From Deltaproteobacteria bacterium (GTDB lineage Bacteria; JADJOY01), in assembly GCA_016713535.1 (NCBI GenBank), contig JADJOY010000041.1, forward strand, positions 30,561 through 94,560: a DNA stretch of 64,000 nucleotides. Reading direction: 5' to 3'. Shown here piece by piece: positions 44,463-54,120 of the stretch. The stretch's first letter is position 1; every line of letters begins with the position of its first letter. Both the position numbers and the translations under genes were made by a program. A model generated the notes under the pieces. That model had not been told where the DNA came from. It did no database searches and was given only the letters and a program-made list of their open reading frames with translations.

Positions 44463-45262
44463 CCGCGGTCCTCGACGTGCTGCTCACCGCGTGGCGCGCG
44501 GGGGTGATCGTGTTCTGGCACGTGCTGATCGCGATCCCGTCGATCGTGCTGGTCGCGCTGCGTCCCGACGGCGGCTCGATCGGGCAGCGGATCTTCGCGC
44601 GCTTCTGGGGGCGCGTGACGCTCGCGATGTGCGGCGTGCCGTGGAGCGCGCGCGGCTTCGAGAAGCTCGAGCCCGGCCAGCCCTACGTGCTGGTCGCCAA
44701 CCACGCGAGCGAGCTCGACTTCTACGCGCTCGCGGCCTCCATGCGCTTCCAGTGGCGCGCGCTGATGAAGCCCGGTCTACGGAAGATCCCCGGCTACGGC
44801 TGGACCGCGGAGCGCAGCGGCATGGTGTTCGTGCGCCAGGGAGATCCGGATACCACCCCCCGCGCCTTCGCGCTCGCCCTCGAGCAGATGCGGCGCGGGC
44901 ACTCGCTGCTGGTGTTCGCCGAAGGGAAGCGCTCGTTCGACGGCAAGCTCCGGCCGCTCAAGCGCGGCGCCTTCGTGCTCGCGATCGAGGCCCAGGTGCC
45001 GCTGGTGCCGGTGGCGATCGAGGAGCGCCTCGCGGCGCCGCGCCGGATGGTGCTCGGGCGTGCGCTGGCGCACCGCATCCGCGAGCTGCGCGTGGTGGTC
45101 GGCGATCCGATCCCGACCGCGGGTGCCACCCTCGTCGACATCCCGCTGCTCACCGAGCGCGTGGTGGCGGCGCTCGTGGCGGGACACGTCGACCCGCCCG
45201 AGGTGGTGAGCGCGGCCAACGAGCGCGCGAGCGCCGCCGCTGCGAAGCCGGCGACGGGTTGA
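44459..45262 (+). CDS. plsC: 1-acyl-sn-glycerol-3-phosphate acyltransferase family
   Basis: 267 residues with one N-terminal membrane segment. NHASELD is the HX4D motif and AEGKRSFDG the EGTRS-like block. The GTG start overlaps the preceding TGA. It would acylate lysophosphatidate to phosphatidate; a different acyl acceptor is possible for this broad family. It may act after the PlsB-like enzyme encoded far upstream. Confidence 0.88.
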   Translation: MTAVLDVLLTAWRAGVIVFWHVLIAIPSIVLVALRPDGGSIGQRIFARFWGRVTLAMCGVPWSARGFEKLEPGQPYVLVANHASELDFYALAASMRFQWRALMKPGLRKIPGYGWTAERSGMVFVRQGDPDTTPRAFALALEQMRRGHSLLVFAEGKRSFDGKLRPLKRGAFVLAIEAQVPLVPVAIEERLAAPRRMVLGRALAHRIRELRVVVGDPIPTAGATLVDIPLLTERVVAALVAGHVDPPEVVSAANERASAAAAKPATG

Positions 45263-45288
45263 ACCGCGCGAGAGCGCTCACGTACGCT
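45259..45288 (+). promoter_or_regulatory. bioB promoter with overlapping inverted repeat
   Basis: TTGAAC at 45259-45264, 18-bp spacer, TACGCT at 45283-45288, 20 bp before the ATG. Arms GAACCGCG (45261-45268) and CGCGGTTC (45290-45297) are complementary and span the promoter, an operator-like or attenuator-like feature. It does not look like a BirA box. Confidence 0.5.
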
Positions 45289-45307
45289 TCGCGGTTCGGA
45301 GGACGTC

Positions 45308-46399
45308 ATGACCACGAGCGCGACATCGAGCGCCACCACCGCGAGCGCGGTGGAGGCGGCACCCATCCGCCACGACTGGAGCACCGACGAGATCGCCACG
45401 ATCCTCGGCTCACCGCTCCTCGAGCTGGTGCACCGCGCGGGCCTCGTCCACCACGCCCACAATCGCCCCAACACCGTGCAGCTCGCGACGCTGCTCAGCA
45501 TCAAGACCGGCGGTTGTCCCGAGGACTGTGGCTACTGCCCGCAGTCGGCCCACTACGATGCGCCGGTCGAGAAGCAGCCCCTCATGCTCGTCGACGAAGT
45601 CCTCACCGCGGCGCGTCGCGCCCGCGAGGTGGGAGCCTCGCGCTTCTGCATGGGCGCCGCGTGGCGCGAGGTGAAGGACGGGCCCGAGTTCGACGCCGTC
45701 CTCGAGATGGTGCGTGGTGTCCACGGCCTCGGGCTCGAGGCATGCGTGACCCTCGGCATGCTCAGCGACGCGCAGGCCAAGCGCCTCGCCGACGCCGGGC
45801 TGACGGCCTACAACCACAACCTCGACACCAGCCCCGAGTACTACGGCGAGATCATCACCACCCGCACCTACGAGGACCGGCTGCGTACCCTCGACCACGT
45901 GCGCGAGGCGGGGATCACGATCTGCTGCGGCGGCATCATCGGCCTCGGCGAGTCGACCCGCGACCGCGCCCGCATGCTCGAGACGCTGGCCAACATGAAC
46001 CCGCATCCGGAGAGCGTGCCGATCAACGGCCTGGTGCGCGTCGAGGGCACCCCGCTCGAGGGCGAGAAGCCGTTCGATCCCCTCGACCTGGTGCGGATGA
46101 TCGCCACGGCGCGCATCCTCATGCCGAAGAGCCAGGTACGCCTCAGCGCGGGACGGACGAGCCTCACCCGCGAGGCGCAGGTGCTGTGTTTCCTCGCCGG
46201 CGCCAACTCGATCTTCTACGGCGAGAAGCTGCTCACCACGGCGAACCCCGAGACCGACGCCGACCTCGAGCTGCTGCGCGCGATCGGCGTCGAGACCGTG
46301 GCCGCGCCGCCGCCAGCCGCCGAGCCGGCGATCAAGTTCAAGAGCGCACGCGCGGCCTCGCTGCCGGTGGCACCCAGCCAGGCCGCGCCGCGGGCCTGA
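45308..46399 (+). CDS. bioB: biotin synthase
   Basis: 363 residues. The radical SAM motif is CPEDCGYC (C70, C74, C77). [12 protein letters not shown] and the C-terminal RLSAGR...[13 protein letters not shown] are typical of BioB. It inserts sulfur into dethiobiotin using 4Fe-4S and 2Fe-2S clusters. GGAGG precedes the ATG by 6 bases. The other bio genes are not here. Confidence 0.97.
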   Translation: MTTSATSSATTASAVEAAPIRHDWSTDEIATILGSPLLELVHRAGLVHHAHNRPNTVQLATLLSIKTGGCPEDCGYCPQSAHYDAPVEKQPLMLVDEVLTAARRAREVGASRFCMGAAWREVKDGPEFDAVLEMVRGVHGLGLEACVTLGMLSDAQAKRLADAGLTAYNHNLDTSPEYYGEIITTRTYEDRLRTLDHVREAGITICCGGIIGLGESTRDRARMLETLANMNPHPESVPINGLVRVEGTPLEGEKPFDPLDLVRMIATARILMPKSQVRLSAGRTSLTREAQVLCFLAGANSIFYGEKLLTTANPETDADLELLRAIGVETVAAPPPAAEPAIKFKSARAASLPVAPSQAAPRA

Positions 46400-46431
46400 C
46401 CGGCCGCGCCACGAGGCCGCGGGAAGCCGGC

Positions 46432-46494
46432 GGCGGGGGATGGAACCCCCGCCGCTACGGCGGATCTCGTAGTGCGGGGGGCTCCGTCCCCCCG
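46432..46494. terminator. two hairpins between convergent bioB and a protease gene
   Basis: Hairpin 1: 8-base arms at 46432-46439 and 46446-46453. Hairpin 2: 7-base arms at 46475-46481 and 46488-46494. They are likely bidirectional terminators. No T-runs. Confidence 0.6.
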
Positions 46495-46523
46495 CGAGCG
46501 CAGGGGGATCGCCGAGCGCCTGC

Positions 46524-47426
46524 TCAGCGATACGTGGTCAGCATGTTCTGCAGACGCGTGACCTGACCGCTCGAGAAGCGGTTCATGCACGAGTCGTCGC
46601 TGTAGTCCATGAAGTTGGTGATCGGGTCCTTGCCCGACTTGGTGGTGCAGCTATCGCGCCCCGTCGGGCAGCCGTAGGCCGGGCTCGACTCGTAGTTGGT
46701 GTCGCTCACGCTGTCGCCGGGGCTGGTACAGCCGCCCTGGAACGTGTGGTAGAGCCCAGCCCAGTGACCGACCTCGTGGGTCGCGGTGTCGCCCTCGTCG
46801 TAGGGCACCGCCGAGCCACCGGGCAGGGACGTGTAGAGGACCACCACTCCGTCGCTGGATGGCTGCGACGCGTAGTCCCACGGGAACGTGGCCCAGCCGA
46901 GCAACCCGCCGCTCGGGTTGGCCGTGTAGAGGTTCAAGTCGCCCTTGCCGCCGCGCCTGAGCGCGCTCTTCGCCTGCGCCTCCGCCGTGGTGCCGGGAGC
47001 CATCGTGAACCAGGTGGCGTTCTTGGTGCGGTCGGTGGCGGCGAGCTTGAAGGTGAGCCCGGCTCCCGCGTACGCGGTGTTGAGCACCGCGAGCTGCGAG
47101 GAGACTTGCGCGTCGGTGAGCTTGCCGCGGGTGCCGTCGTGGATGACGTGGACGTAGACGTTCACGACCCGCGAGAAGACCTCGGGGGCGGGATGGCGCG
47201 CGAGTTCGTCGCGCACGAACGCGTCGATCCCCGCGGCGGTGTCGGGATCGACCTCGGGCGTGGCGCAGCGCCGCAGCCGGCCGAACGCCTCCTGGCTCAC
47301 GTACTCCTGATCGCCGAGCCGAAACGGCCGGTCCTCGGTGGCGAGCGCGCCGCCCACGAGCAGCGTGACGGCGCCGCACGCGAGCAGCGCGGCGAGCGAG
47401 ATTCTTCGGGTATGGCGGAGCTTCAT
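46524..47426 (-). CDS. exported M43-family zinc metalloprotease (copy 1)
   Basis: 300 residues: signal peptide, propeptide-like region, then the metzincin motif [11 protein letters not shown] (from H217) and the Met-turn ITNFMDYS. Cys pairs after the zinc site (GGCTSPGD, YGCPTGRDSC) are typical of M43B, the pappalysin/cytophagalysin group. It should be a secreted or periplasmic protease. GGAGGAAA precedes the ATG. A close paralog lies directly upstream in tandem. Confidence 0.92.
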   Translation of the reverse strand: MKLRHTRRISLAALLACGAVTLLVGGALATEDRPFRLGDQEYVSQEAFGRLRRCATPEVDPDTAAGIDAFVRDELARHPAPEVFSRVVNVYVHVIHDGTRGKLTDAQVSSQLAVLNTAYAGAGLTFKLAATDRTKNATWFTMAPGTTAEAQAKSALRRGGKGDLNLYTANPSGGLLGWATFPWDYASQPSSDGVVVLYTSLPGGSAVPYDEGDTATHEVGHWAGLYHTFQGGCTSPGDSVSDTNYESSPAYGCPTGRDSCTTKSGKDPITNFMDYSDDSCMNRFSSGQVTRLQNMLTTYR

Positions 47427-47620
47427 CGGTTTCCTCCCGCGCGTGGCCGTGCACGCGCGCTCGAATGCGGGTGGACGGGTTCGTCCGCTGCGCAACCGCC
47501 GTGCCCGGCGGAGACCGAGAAAAGGTCGAAAGATTCTGGCGGTGGGAGTGCCGCGAGCGCGCGGCGTGGGGCGCACCGCAGCGCCCTCGCGCTCACGGCA
47601 GCCGCCGCTCACCAACGAGA

Positions 47621-47644
47621 ACGGGCGCCCCGGAGGGCGCCCGT
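47621..47644 (-). terminator. hairpin after protease copy 2
   Basis: Perfect 10-base arms 47621-47630 and 47635-47644 around a CGGA loop, 46 bp past the stop of the 47690 gene. Confidence 0.62.
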
Positions 47645-47689
47645 CTCGGACTTCGGCGCGGGCGGCGCGCGCGGCGCCGCCCGCGCGTG

Positions 47690-48592
47690 TCAGCGGTAGG
47701 TCGTCATCTGGCTCTGCATGCGGCTCACCTGGCCGGTGCTGAAGGTGTTCATGCAGGAGTCGTCGGTGTAGTCCATGAAGTTCTTGATCGGGTCGAGACC
47801 CGCCTTGGCTCTGCACGTGTCACGGTTCGTCGGGCAGCCGTAGGCCGCGCTGCGCTCGGCCGGCGTGTCGGAGACGCTGTCGCCCGAGCCGTTACAGCCA
47901 CCCTGGAACGTGTGGTAGAGGCCGGCCCAGTGACCCACCTCGTGGGTGCCGGTGTCGCCTTCGTTGTAGGGCGTGGCGGTGCCGCCGGGCAGCGACTGGT
48001 TGAGGAGCACGACGCCGTCCATCTTGGGCGCCGCGTTGTAGCTCGAGGGGAACGTGGCCCAGCCGAGCAGTCCGCCGCCGATGTTGGCGAGGTAGAGGTT
48101 GAGGTCGGCCTTGCCGCCCTTGCGGAGGGCGTTCTTGGCCGCCGACTCGGCGCTCGAGCCGGGGGTCATCGTGTACCAGGTGGCGTTGCTGGTGCGGTCG
48201 GTCGAGACCAGGCTGAACGACAGCCCGGCGCTCGCGTAGGCGGAGTTGAGGACCGAGATCTGCGCCGAGATCATCGAGTCCGAGATGTTGCCCGCGGAGC
48301 CGTTGGTGATGACGTGGACGTACACCGGCACCACCCGCGAGAACGCGCGCGAGCCGGGGTGGCTCGACAGGTAGTCGGCGACGTACGCGTCGATCTCGGC
48401 GACCTCGTCGGCGTCGAGGTTGGGGGTCGCGCAGCGGTGCCCGCCACGGACGAACGCTTCCTGGCTCACGTACTCGGTGCCCCCGAAGGTGAAGGGACGA
48501 TCCTCCGCCGGAGCGGCCTGGGCGACGCCCCCGAACGTGGCGGCGAGCGCGCCGATCGCGAGCGAGCGGGTGAGGAGAGAGCTGCGCTTCAT
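47690..48592 (-). CDS. exported M43-family zinc metalloprotease (copy 2)
   Basis: 300 residues, the same length and order as copy 1: signal peptide, [17 protein letters not shown], zinc site [11 protein letters not shown] and Met-turn [11 protein letters not shown]. The tandem pair arose by gene duplication. AGGAG lies 7 bases before the ATG. A promoter (48643-48672) drives it, and a hairpin separates it from copy 1, so copy 1 may be read from its own or by read-through. Confidence 0.92.
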   Translation of the reverse strand: MKRSSLLTRSLAIGALAATFGGVAQAAPAEDRPFTFGGTEYVSQEAFVRGGHRCATPNLDADEVAEIDAYVADYLSSHPGSRAFSRVVPVYVHVITNGSAGNISDSMISAQISVLNSAYASAGLSFSLVSTDRTSNATWYTMTPGSSAESAAKNALRKGGKADLNLYLANIGGGLLGWATFPSSYNAAPKMDGVVLLNQSLPGGTATPYNEGDTGTHEVGHWAGLYHTFQGGCNGSGDSVSDTPAERSAAYGCPTNRDTCRAKAGLDPIKNFMDYTDDSCMNTFSTGQVSRMQSQMTTYR

Positions 48593-48642
48593 GTACGGCT
48601 CCTTGCTGTCGTGAACGACATGGGGTTGTTCGGATTCTCACG

Positions 48643-48672
48643 ATCGTACGGACTCGGGTGGCGCGCGGTCAA
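48643..48672 (-). promoter_or_regulatory. promoter of protease copy 2
   Basis: Minus strand TTGACC (48672-48667), 18-bp spacer, TACGAT (48648-48643), about 50 bp upstream of the ATG. Confidence 0.52.
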
Positions 48673-48853
48673 CGACCGCGTGGGATCCGGCGGGCGCAGC
48701 CCAGGGACGCTGGCCGGGCGCTGGGCGCGCCGCGCGGCGCTGCGGCGTGGCGCGCCGCCGTCGACGATGTCTGCGGCGAGCGAGCCGGCACGGCTTTCGC
48801 TGGTGCTCGGCGCGGTGGCGCGGCCGGTCCGCAGCGCCCACAGGGGAGGAACC

Positions 48854-49269
48854 ATGACCTCGACGATGGCGATCGGTGCCTGCCTGCTCGCGGGAGGCGC
48901 GCTGCTCGGGCTCGGCGTCACCCGCCTCGTTACCCACCTGCCGCGCGCGGTGGCGGCGAGCCGCTCGGGCCAGCGGGTGGTGCCGAGCCTGGTCCCCGCG
49001 GCGGCGGCGCTCCGGCTCGGCCTCGCCGGCGTGGCGCTGGTGGTGCTCGGCTTCGGCTGGCTCGCCGAGGTGAGCTGGCTCGGCAGCTTCGCGATCGTGT
49101 TCGGCCTCGAGGAGCTCTACGAGACCACCGCGGTCGTGGGGCTCTTGCGGTGGGCCGAGCGCCACCCGCCGCCGGCAGCGGCGCCGCTCAGCGCGACGCC
49201 GGCGCGTGCCTTGCGCGCGCGCTGCCCGGGGCGTGGCCGTCGCCGTGGCGGACGGCGCGCTGGGTGTGA
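48854..49269 (+). CDS. small membrane protein, 3' end uncertain
   Basis: The ATG at 48854 has an excellent AGGGGAGGA site. Three hydrophobic segments follow, with the loop FGLEELYETTAVVGLL. After about residue 105 the reading becomes Ala/Arg-rich and antisense to fpg, with no in-frame stop until far into that gene (50164). A stop one frame over is at 49267-49269, so a missing or extra base near 49150-49265 is likely. I recognise no family. Confidence 0.6.
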
Positions 49270-50173
49270 GCGCGGCGCGCTCGCGGCGCTCCTCGAGCTC
49301 GTCGAGGGAGCGCGGCCAGTCCTTCTTGAGCAGCCTCGAGAGGGCGCGGTCGGCGAGCAGCTTGCCGCCGGTCTGGCAGCGCGCGCAGTAGTTGGCCTCG
49401 TTCTCGGCGAACACCAGCCGCTGCACCGCGGCGCCGCAGTCGGGGCACGGCTTCCCGAAGCGTCCGTGGACCGCCATGCCGTCGCGGAACGCGGTGACCT
49501 TCTCTGGAAAGCCGTCGCCGACCTCGGCGCGCAGCCGCTCGGTCCAGTCGATGAGCGTGGAGCGCGTCGCGTCGAAGAGCCGCGGCCAGGTCTCGTCGTC
49601 GAGGCGGCTGGTGAGCGTCACCGGCGAGAGCCGCGCGCGGTGCAGGATCTCGTCCGAGTAGGCGTTGCCGATGCCGCTCACCAGCGTGGGATCGGTGAGG
49701 GCGCGCTTGAGGGTGCGGTTCTCGCGGGCGAGGACCGCGCGGAACGCCGGCTCGTCGCACGCGAGGGGCTCGATGCCGCCGGGATCGTGGGCGGCGAGCG
49801 CCGCCTCGCCGCCCACCAGATGGATCGCCGCGCGCTTGCGGGTGGTCGGCTCGGTGAAGAGCAATGTGCCGGTCGGGAAGTCGAACGCGGCGAGCCCGAG
49901 CTTGCCGGGCACCTTCGCGCCGCGGTCGCGCCAGCGGAGCCGACCCGCGATCATGAGGTGCATGACCAGAAAGAGCTCGTCCTCGAGCGCCAGCACGATG
50001 CGCTTGCCGAGGCGCCGCAGCGCGAGGACGCGCTTCCCTTCCACGGCGCGGATCGGCGGCTCCGCGGTGCGGACCACGAACGGGCTCGCCACCCGCACCC
50101 GCTCGATCGGCTGCCCGAGCACCCGCGGCGCCAGGCATTCGAGGTAGACCGTGATGTCGGGTAGCTCCGGCAT
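49188..50173 (-). CDS. Fpg/Nei-family DNA glycosylase
   Basis: Starts MPELPD, with the catalytic Pro2 and Glu3. Family blocks follow, including LVSGIGNAYSDEIL, and a zinc finger KPCPDC...NYCARC. It removes oxidised bases and nicks the strand. The glycosylase part ends near codon 290; beyond it the frame runs on without a stop, and the nearest credible stop (TGA 49190-49188) is in another frame, so an indel near 49190-49300 is likely. Whether it is Fpg (8-oxoG) or Nei (pyrimidine) is uncertain. It is convergent with the small membrane protein. Confidence 0.88.
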
Positions 50174-50347
50174 GAGCGCCGCAGTATCGCGTGGTGTGGA
50201 TTCGCTCGACACGGCTGGCGCGCACCGCCCGTGGATCGCGCGCCGGCGCATTGACCGCCCCTGGGGCTGGGCGTAGCGTCGATCGAGCGAGCTCGGGTCG
50301 CTTCTCGGCGCGTTCCACCAGCCGGGGAGCACTCCGGATCGCGGCGG

Positions 50348-52953
50348 ATGATGCAGCGAACCCACCGACGGTCGACGACCGCAAGCGAGACCCGCCGTAG
50401 GGGGCTTCCCGCGCGGCTCGCCGCGGCGGCCCTGGCTCTCTGCGTCGCGCCCTTCGAGCTGGCCTGCGGCTTCACGATCACGTCGGTCTCACCCGGCGTT
50501 GCGTCGGTGGGGCAGATCGTCACGATCCAGGGCTCGGGCTTCGGATCCGTTCAGGGGACCAGCACGGTGCTGTTCGGAGGCACCCCGGCGGGCATGGCCG
50601 TGACCTGGTCGGACACGACCATCACCGTCGCAGTCCCCTCTGGCGCACGTACAGGGAGTGTCGCTGTGAAAGTGGGCGCGCTCACCAGTAATCCGGTCCC
50701 GTTCATCGCATCGGCTCCCGCAAAGAGCGGCCTTCCTCTACCGGTCCAGCTCAAGTTCCCTGCCGAGGTATTCGCAGACCTCGCTGCTTCGACTCGGGTT
50801 CCCACGAAGGCTTCAGAGGGGGCCGGTGGGAACTCGAGCAATTCGTCCCAATCCACGGTGGCGGTTGCCGACTTCGACGAGGACGGCGACCCAGATCTCG
50901 TGACGGGGAACCAGCGATGGGTGTGTATGTTTCCAAACACGGGCGGCGGCCTATCCGAAGGGCATTGTACGAGCGTCGCATCGGCCGGCAACTTCGTCGG
51001 TGGCTTGGGCGTTGGAGACTTCAATGGCGATCATCACCTGGACCTTGCGTACGCTGCGGGTGTTGGCGCGAACGGTGTGATCGCGATCCAACTGGGCGAC
51101 GGCGCCGGCGGTTTCGGATCCCCGATCGTCAGTGGATACGGCTATTTGCCTCACGAGATCGTGGTCGATGATTGGAATGGCGATGGCCACCCCGACATCG
51201 CGAGCCTGAGCCAAAGCACCTTGATCGTTCTCTCTGGGAACGGATCAGGCGGCTTCGGCCAGGTCACCTATGGGGTGGGTGCCGGAGCGCGCGCGATCGG
51301 CAGCGGCGACCTGAATGGCGACCACCGTACCGATCTCGTGGTGTCGAATGGTGGCAATACCTCCGGCGTGCCCGGTGATCTGTCGATCCTGCTGAACACC
51401 GGATCCGGCTTCGCACCGGAGTACCGAGTGGCGACCGATCCGCAGCCGGCGGGACTCGTGGTGCAGGACCTGAACGGCGACGGCAAGACCGACGTGGCGG
51501 TCGCGCACAACACGGTGTTCGGCACCAACAACGTGGTGATCTTCCGAGGCAACGGGCTCGGTCAGCTCACGCGCGGGCAGAGCATCGAGGTGCCGAGCAG
51601 CGTCGATGCGCTCGCCAGTGCGGACCTGAACGGCGACGGACTCGTGGATCTGCTCGCGAGCGGCGCGGAGCTGTTGCACTCACTGCTCGGCTACGGTGAC
51701 GGCACGTTTCTACGGGTCGACACGCGCAGCGCGCACCACGGCATCGGGCTTGCGGTCGCCGACTTCAACGAGGACGGGCGCGCCGATTTCTTCGTCGAGG
51801 GCAACGGCTCGTCCCTCGTTCTCGGCGATGGGTCGGGCCACTTTGCGGCACCGGATTTTCCGATCGTGTCGTCGGGCTCGACGGCCGTACTCGCGGTGCG
51901 CAAGGGCGACCTCAACGAGGATGGCCAGGACGACCTGGCCGTCCTCGAGAGCGATCAATCGACCGGCAAGTTGGTGCTCGATCTGCTCTCTGCGCCGGGT
52001 GGGGCGTTCGCGCGGACGACGATTCCATTGACGACGGCGTACTCGAGCACGGGCGCGGAAACGCTTTCGGTGGGCGACTTCGATGGCGACGGCCATCTGG
52101 ATCTCGTCATCCAGGCTCAGGTCAATTTCGTGTTCCAGCTCCTGACCTTCCGCGGTGACGGTCACGGTGGGTTCTCGGCGTGGGCGTCGACGGACCTACC
52201 GTCGGCATCTCAGACGTTGGCCGTGGGCGCCTTGAATGCGGACACGAAGAGCGACGTGGTGTTGTCGTTCGCGCCGCCCGCTCGCACCGAGATCTGGCAC
52301 GCCACAGGAGTGGGCACGTTCGGAACCCCGCAGACGCTAGCGGCGGGCTCGATTCCGATCACCTTGGAAGGGCTCGCCGTGGGGCGTCTCAACGGGGATT
52401 CTCGGCCGGACATCGTCTATGCGGACTGGGGGTGAGCGGCGGCGACGGCTCGATCCGGGTGCTGCTCGCGAATGGCTCAGGCGGGTACGACCTGGCGCAG
52501 ACGATCCCGGCCAGCGCGGGCACGGTCCGTCTGGCCGACCTGGATCAGGACGGCGACCTCGATATCGTCTACGCCGACGACACCAGCGAGGCCGCCCCTC
52601 CACCGATGTATCAGTCGTACCTGGGTGACGGCACGGGGCACTTCAGCGGACCGGTCGAGTCGCCGTATCTCGGGGCGCTCTCGGCGGTGAACGACTTCAC
52701 CAACGACGGGTTCCCGGACGTGGTCACGCTGGGGACCACGAATCGCGTATTGCCGGGTACGGGCACGGGATCATTCCTGAGCCCGGCGGACAGCTACGAC
52801 GGGAACTTCGGTGCGGGCTACGAGCCGCTCTGGATCACCGGAGACTTCAACGCGGACGGGAATCAGGACGCGGTGGTGGGCAACGCGTACGGCGACCTGA
52901 TGATCTTCCACGGCGACGGCCACGGCGGGTTCGTCGACCTGACGCCGCCGTGA
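50348..52953 (+). CDS. IPT/TIG plus FG-GAP (VCBS) repeat lipoprotein, frame break in G run
   Basis: Begins with MM then a lipoprotein signal (Cys in ELACGF). An IPT/TIG domain (ITSVSPGVASVGQIVTIQG) precedes a long propeller. I count 14 calcium-type units of the form DxNGDGxxDxxV. The frame breaks at 52428-52432 where five G should be six: DWG joins GVSGGDGS, and the remaining three units continue to the stop at 52953. The whole protein is about 868 residues and would form one or two beta propellers at the cell surface. No neighbouring partner suggests its ligand. Confidence 0.9.
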
Positions 52954-52984
52954 GGGCTTGGCCGCGCTGAGGCTCGCCCGCGGA

Positions 52985-53014
52985 TTGCGCCGGCCGCGCG
53001 GGCTCGACTACCTT
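52985..53014 (+). promoter_or_regulatory. putative promoter of the second bcp operon
   Basis: TTGCGC at 52985-52990, 18-bp spacer, TACCTT at 53009-53014, 37 bp before ATG 53051. Confidence 0.47.
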
Positions 53015-53050
53015 GCGGCGCTCTTCTCGAGCGAACACGCGGGGGACACC

Positions 53051-53497
53051 ATGAAGCTCAACGTCGGTGACAAGGCGCCCGAGTTCACCACCCAGGACAC
53101 CACCGGCAAGACGGTGAAGCTCGCGGACTTCCGCGGCAAGAAGATCGTCCTCTACTTCTACCCGAAGGACGACACGCCGGGGTGCACCAAGGAAGCGTGC
53201 AGCTTCCGTGACCACATCTCGGAGATCCGCGCCAAGGGGGCCGAGGTGCTCGGCGTGTCGAGCGACGACGTCGCCTCGCACCAGAAGTTCACCAGCAAGT
53301 TCAAGCTCAACTTCCCGCTCCTCGCCGATCCCGACAAGACGATCGGCAAGGCGTACGGCACGATCGGCGGGCTGATGGGCGTCCTCGGCCTCAACCGGCG
53401 CTGGACGTTCATCATCGACGAGCAGGGCAAGATCGCCCACGTCTTCGACGACGTGCACGCGGCCCGCCACGCCGACGAAGTGCTCGCCGTGCTGTGA
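53051..53497 (+). CDS. bcp: Bcp-type peroxiredoxin (second copy)
   Basis: 148 residues. DTPGCTKEACSFRD contains peroxidatic and resolving cysteines; FPLLADPDK is the FPLL motif. Close relative of the protein at 42126 but with the NRRWTFIID ending that is typical of short Bcp. The GTG of the next gene overlaps its stop. Confidence 0.94.
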   Translation: MKLNVGDKAPEFTTQDTTGKTVKLADFRGKKIVLYFYPKDDTPGCTKEACSFRDHISEIRAKGAEVLGVSSDDVASHQKFTSKFKLNFPLLADPDKTIGKAYGTIGGLMGVLGLNRRWTFIIDEQGKIAHVFDDVHAARHADEVLAVL

Positions 53498-54120
53498 GCG
53501 GGCAACCGCGTCCCGCCGCCGTGCGCGGCGTGCTCTTCGACATGGACGGGGTGCTGGTCGAGAGCTACGAGGTGTGGTTCCACCTCATCGACGGCGCGGC
53601 GCGCGAGCTCGGCTATCCGCGGGTCACCCGCGCGGCCTTCCACGCGTCGTGGGGGCAGGGTGTGGACGCCGACGTCGCGAGCTTCTACCCGCGCCACACG
53701 GCGGCCGAGGTCGAGCGTTACTACACGGCGCACTTCCGCGACCACGGCGCGCACCTGAAGATCGACCCCGATGGCGCCGGGGTGCTGGCGCGGCTCGCCG
53801 CGAGCGGCGTGCGCACCGCGGTCATCACCAACACGCCCCACGACCTGGCGCTCGAGATCCTCGCGGTGGCGAAGCTCGCGCCCGAGGTGGTGGTGGGCGG
53901 GAACGACGTGGCGGCGGCCAAGCCGGCACCCGACATGGTGGTGAAGGCGTGCGCCGAGCTCGGGCTGGGCGCGGACGAGGTGATCGTGGTCGGTGACTCG
54001 CGCTTCGACGAGGAGGCAGCGCGTGGTGCTGGCGTCCACTTCGTGGGCTACCGGCGGCCGGGCGAGAGCCGGGTGGAGAGCCTGCCCGCGGTGCTCGAGC
54101 TCGCGGGTGTAGTGGCGTGA
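53494..54120 (+). CDS. HAD-family phosphatase (phosphoglycolate-phosphatase-like)
   Basis: 208 residues. Motif I FDMDGVLVES, motif II VITNTPH, the lysine AAAKPAPD and motif III VVGDSRFDEEAARGAG. The cap lies between motifs I and II, as in subclass I. The GTG start overlaps the bcp stop and its TGA overlaps the next GTG. Substrate unknown (phosphoglycolate or a sugar phosphate). Confidence 0.85.
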   Translation: MSGQPRPAAVRGVLFDMDGVLVESYEVWFHLIDGAARELGYPRVTRAAFHASWGQGVDADVASFYPRHTAAEVERYYTAHFRDHGAHLKIDPDGAGVLARLAASGVRTAVITNTPHDLALEILAVAKLAPEVVVGGNDVAAAKPAPDMVVKACAELGLGADEVIVVGDSRFDEEAARGAGVHFVGYRRPGESRVESLPAVLELAGVVA

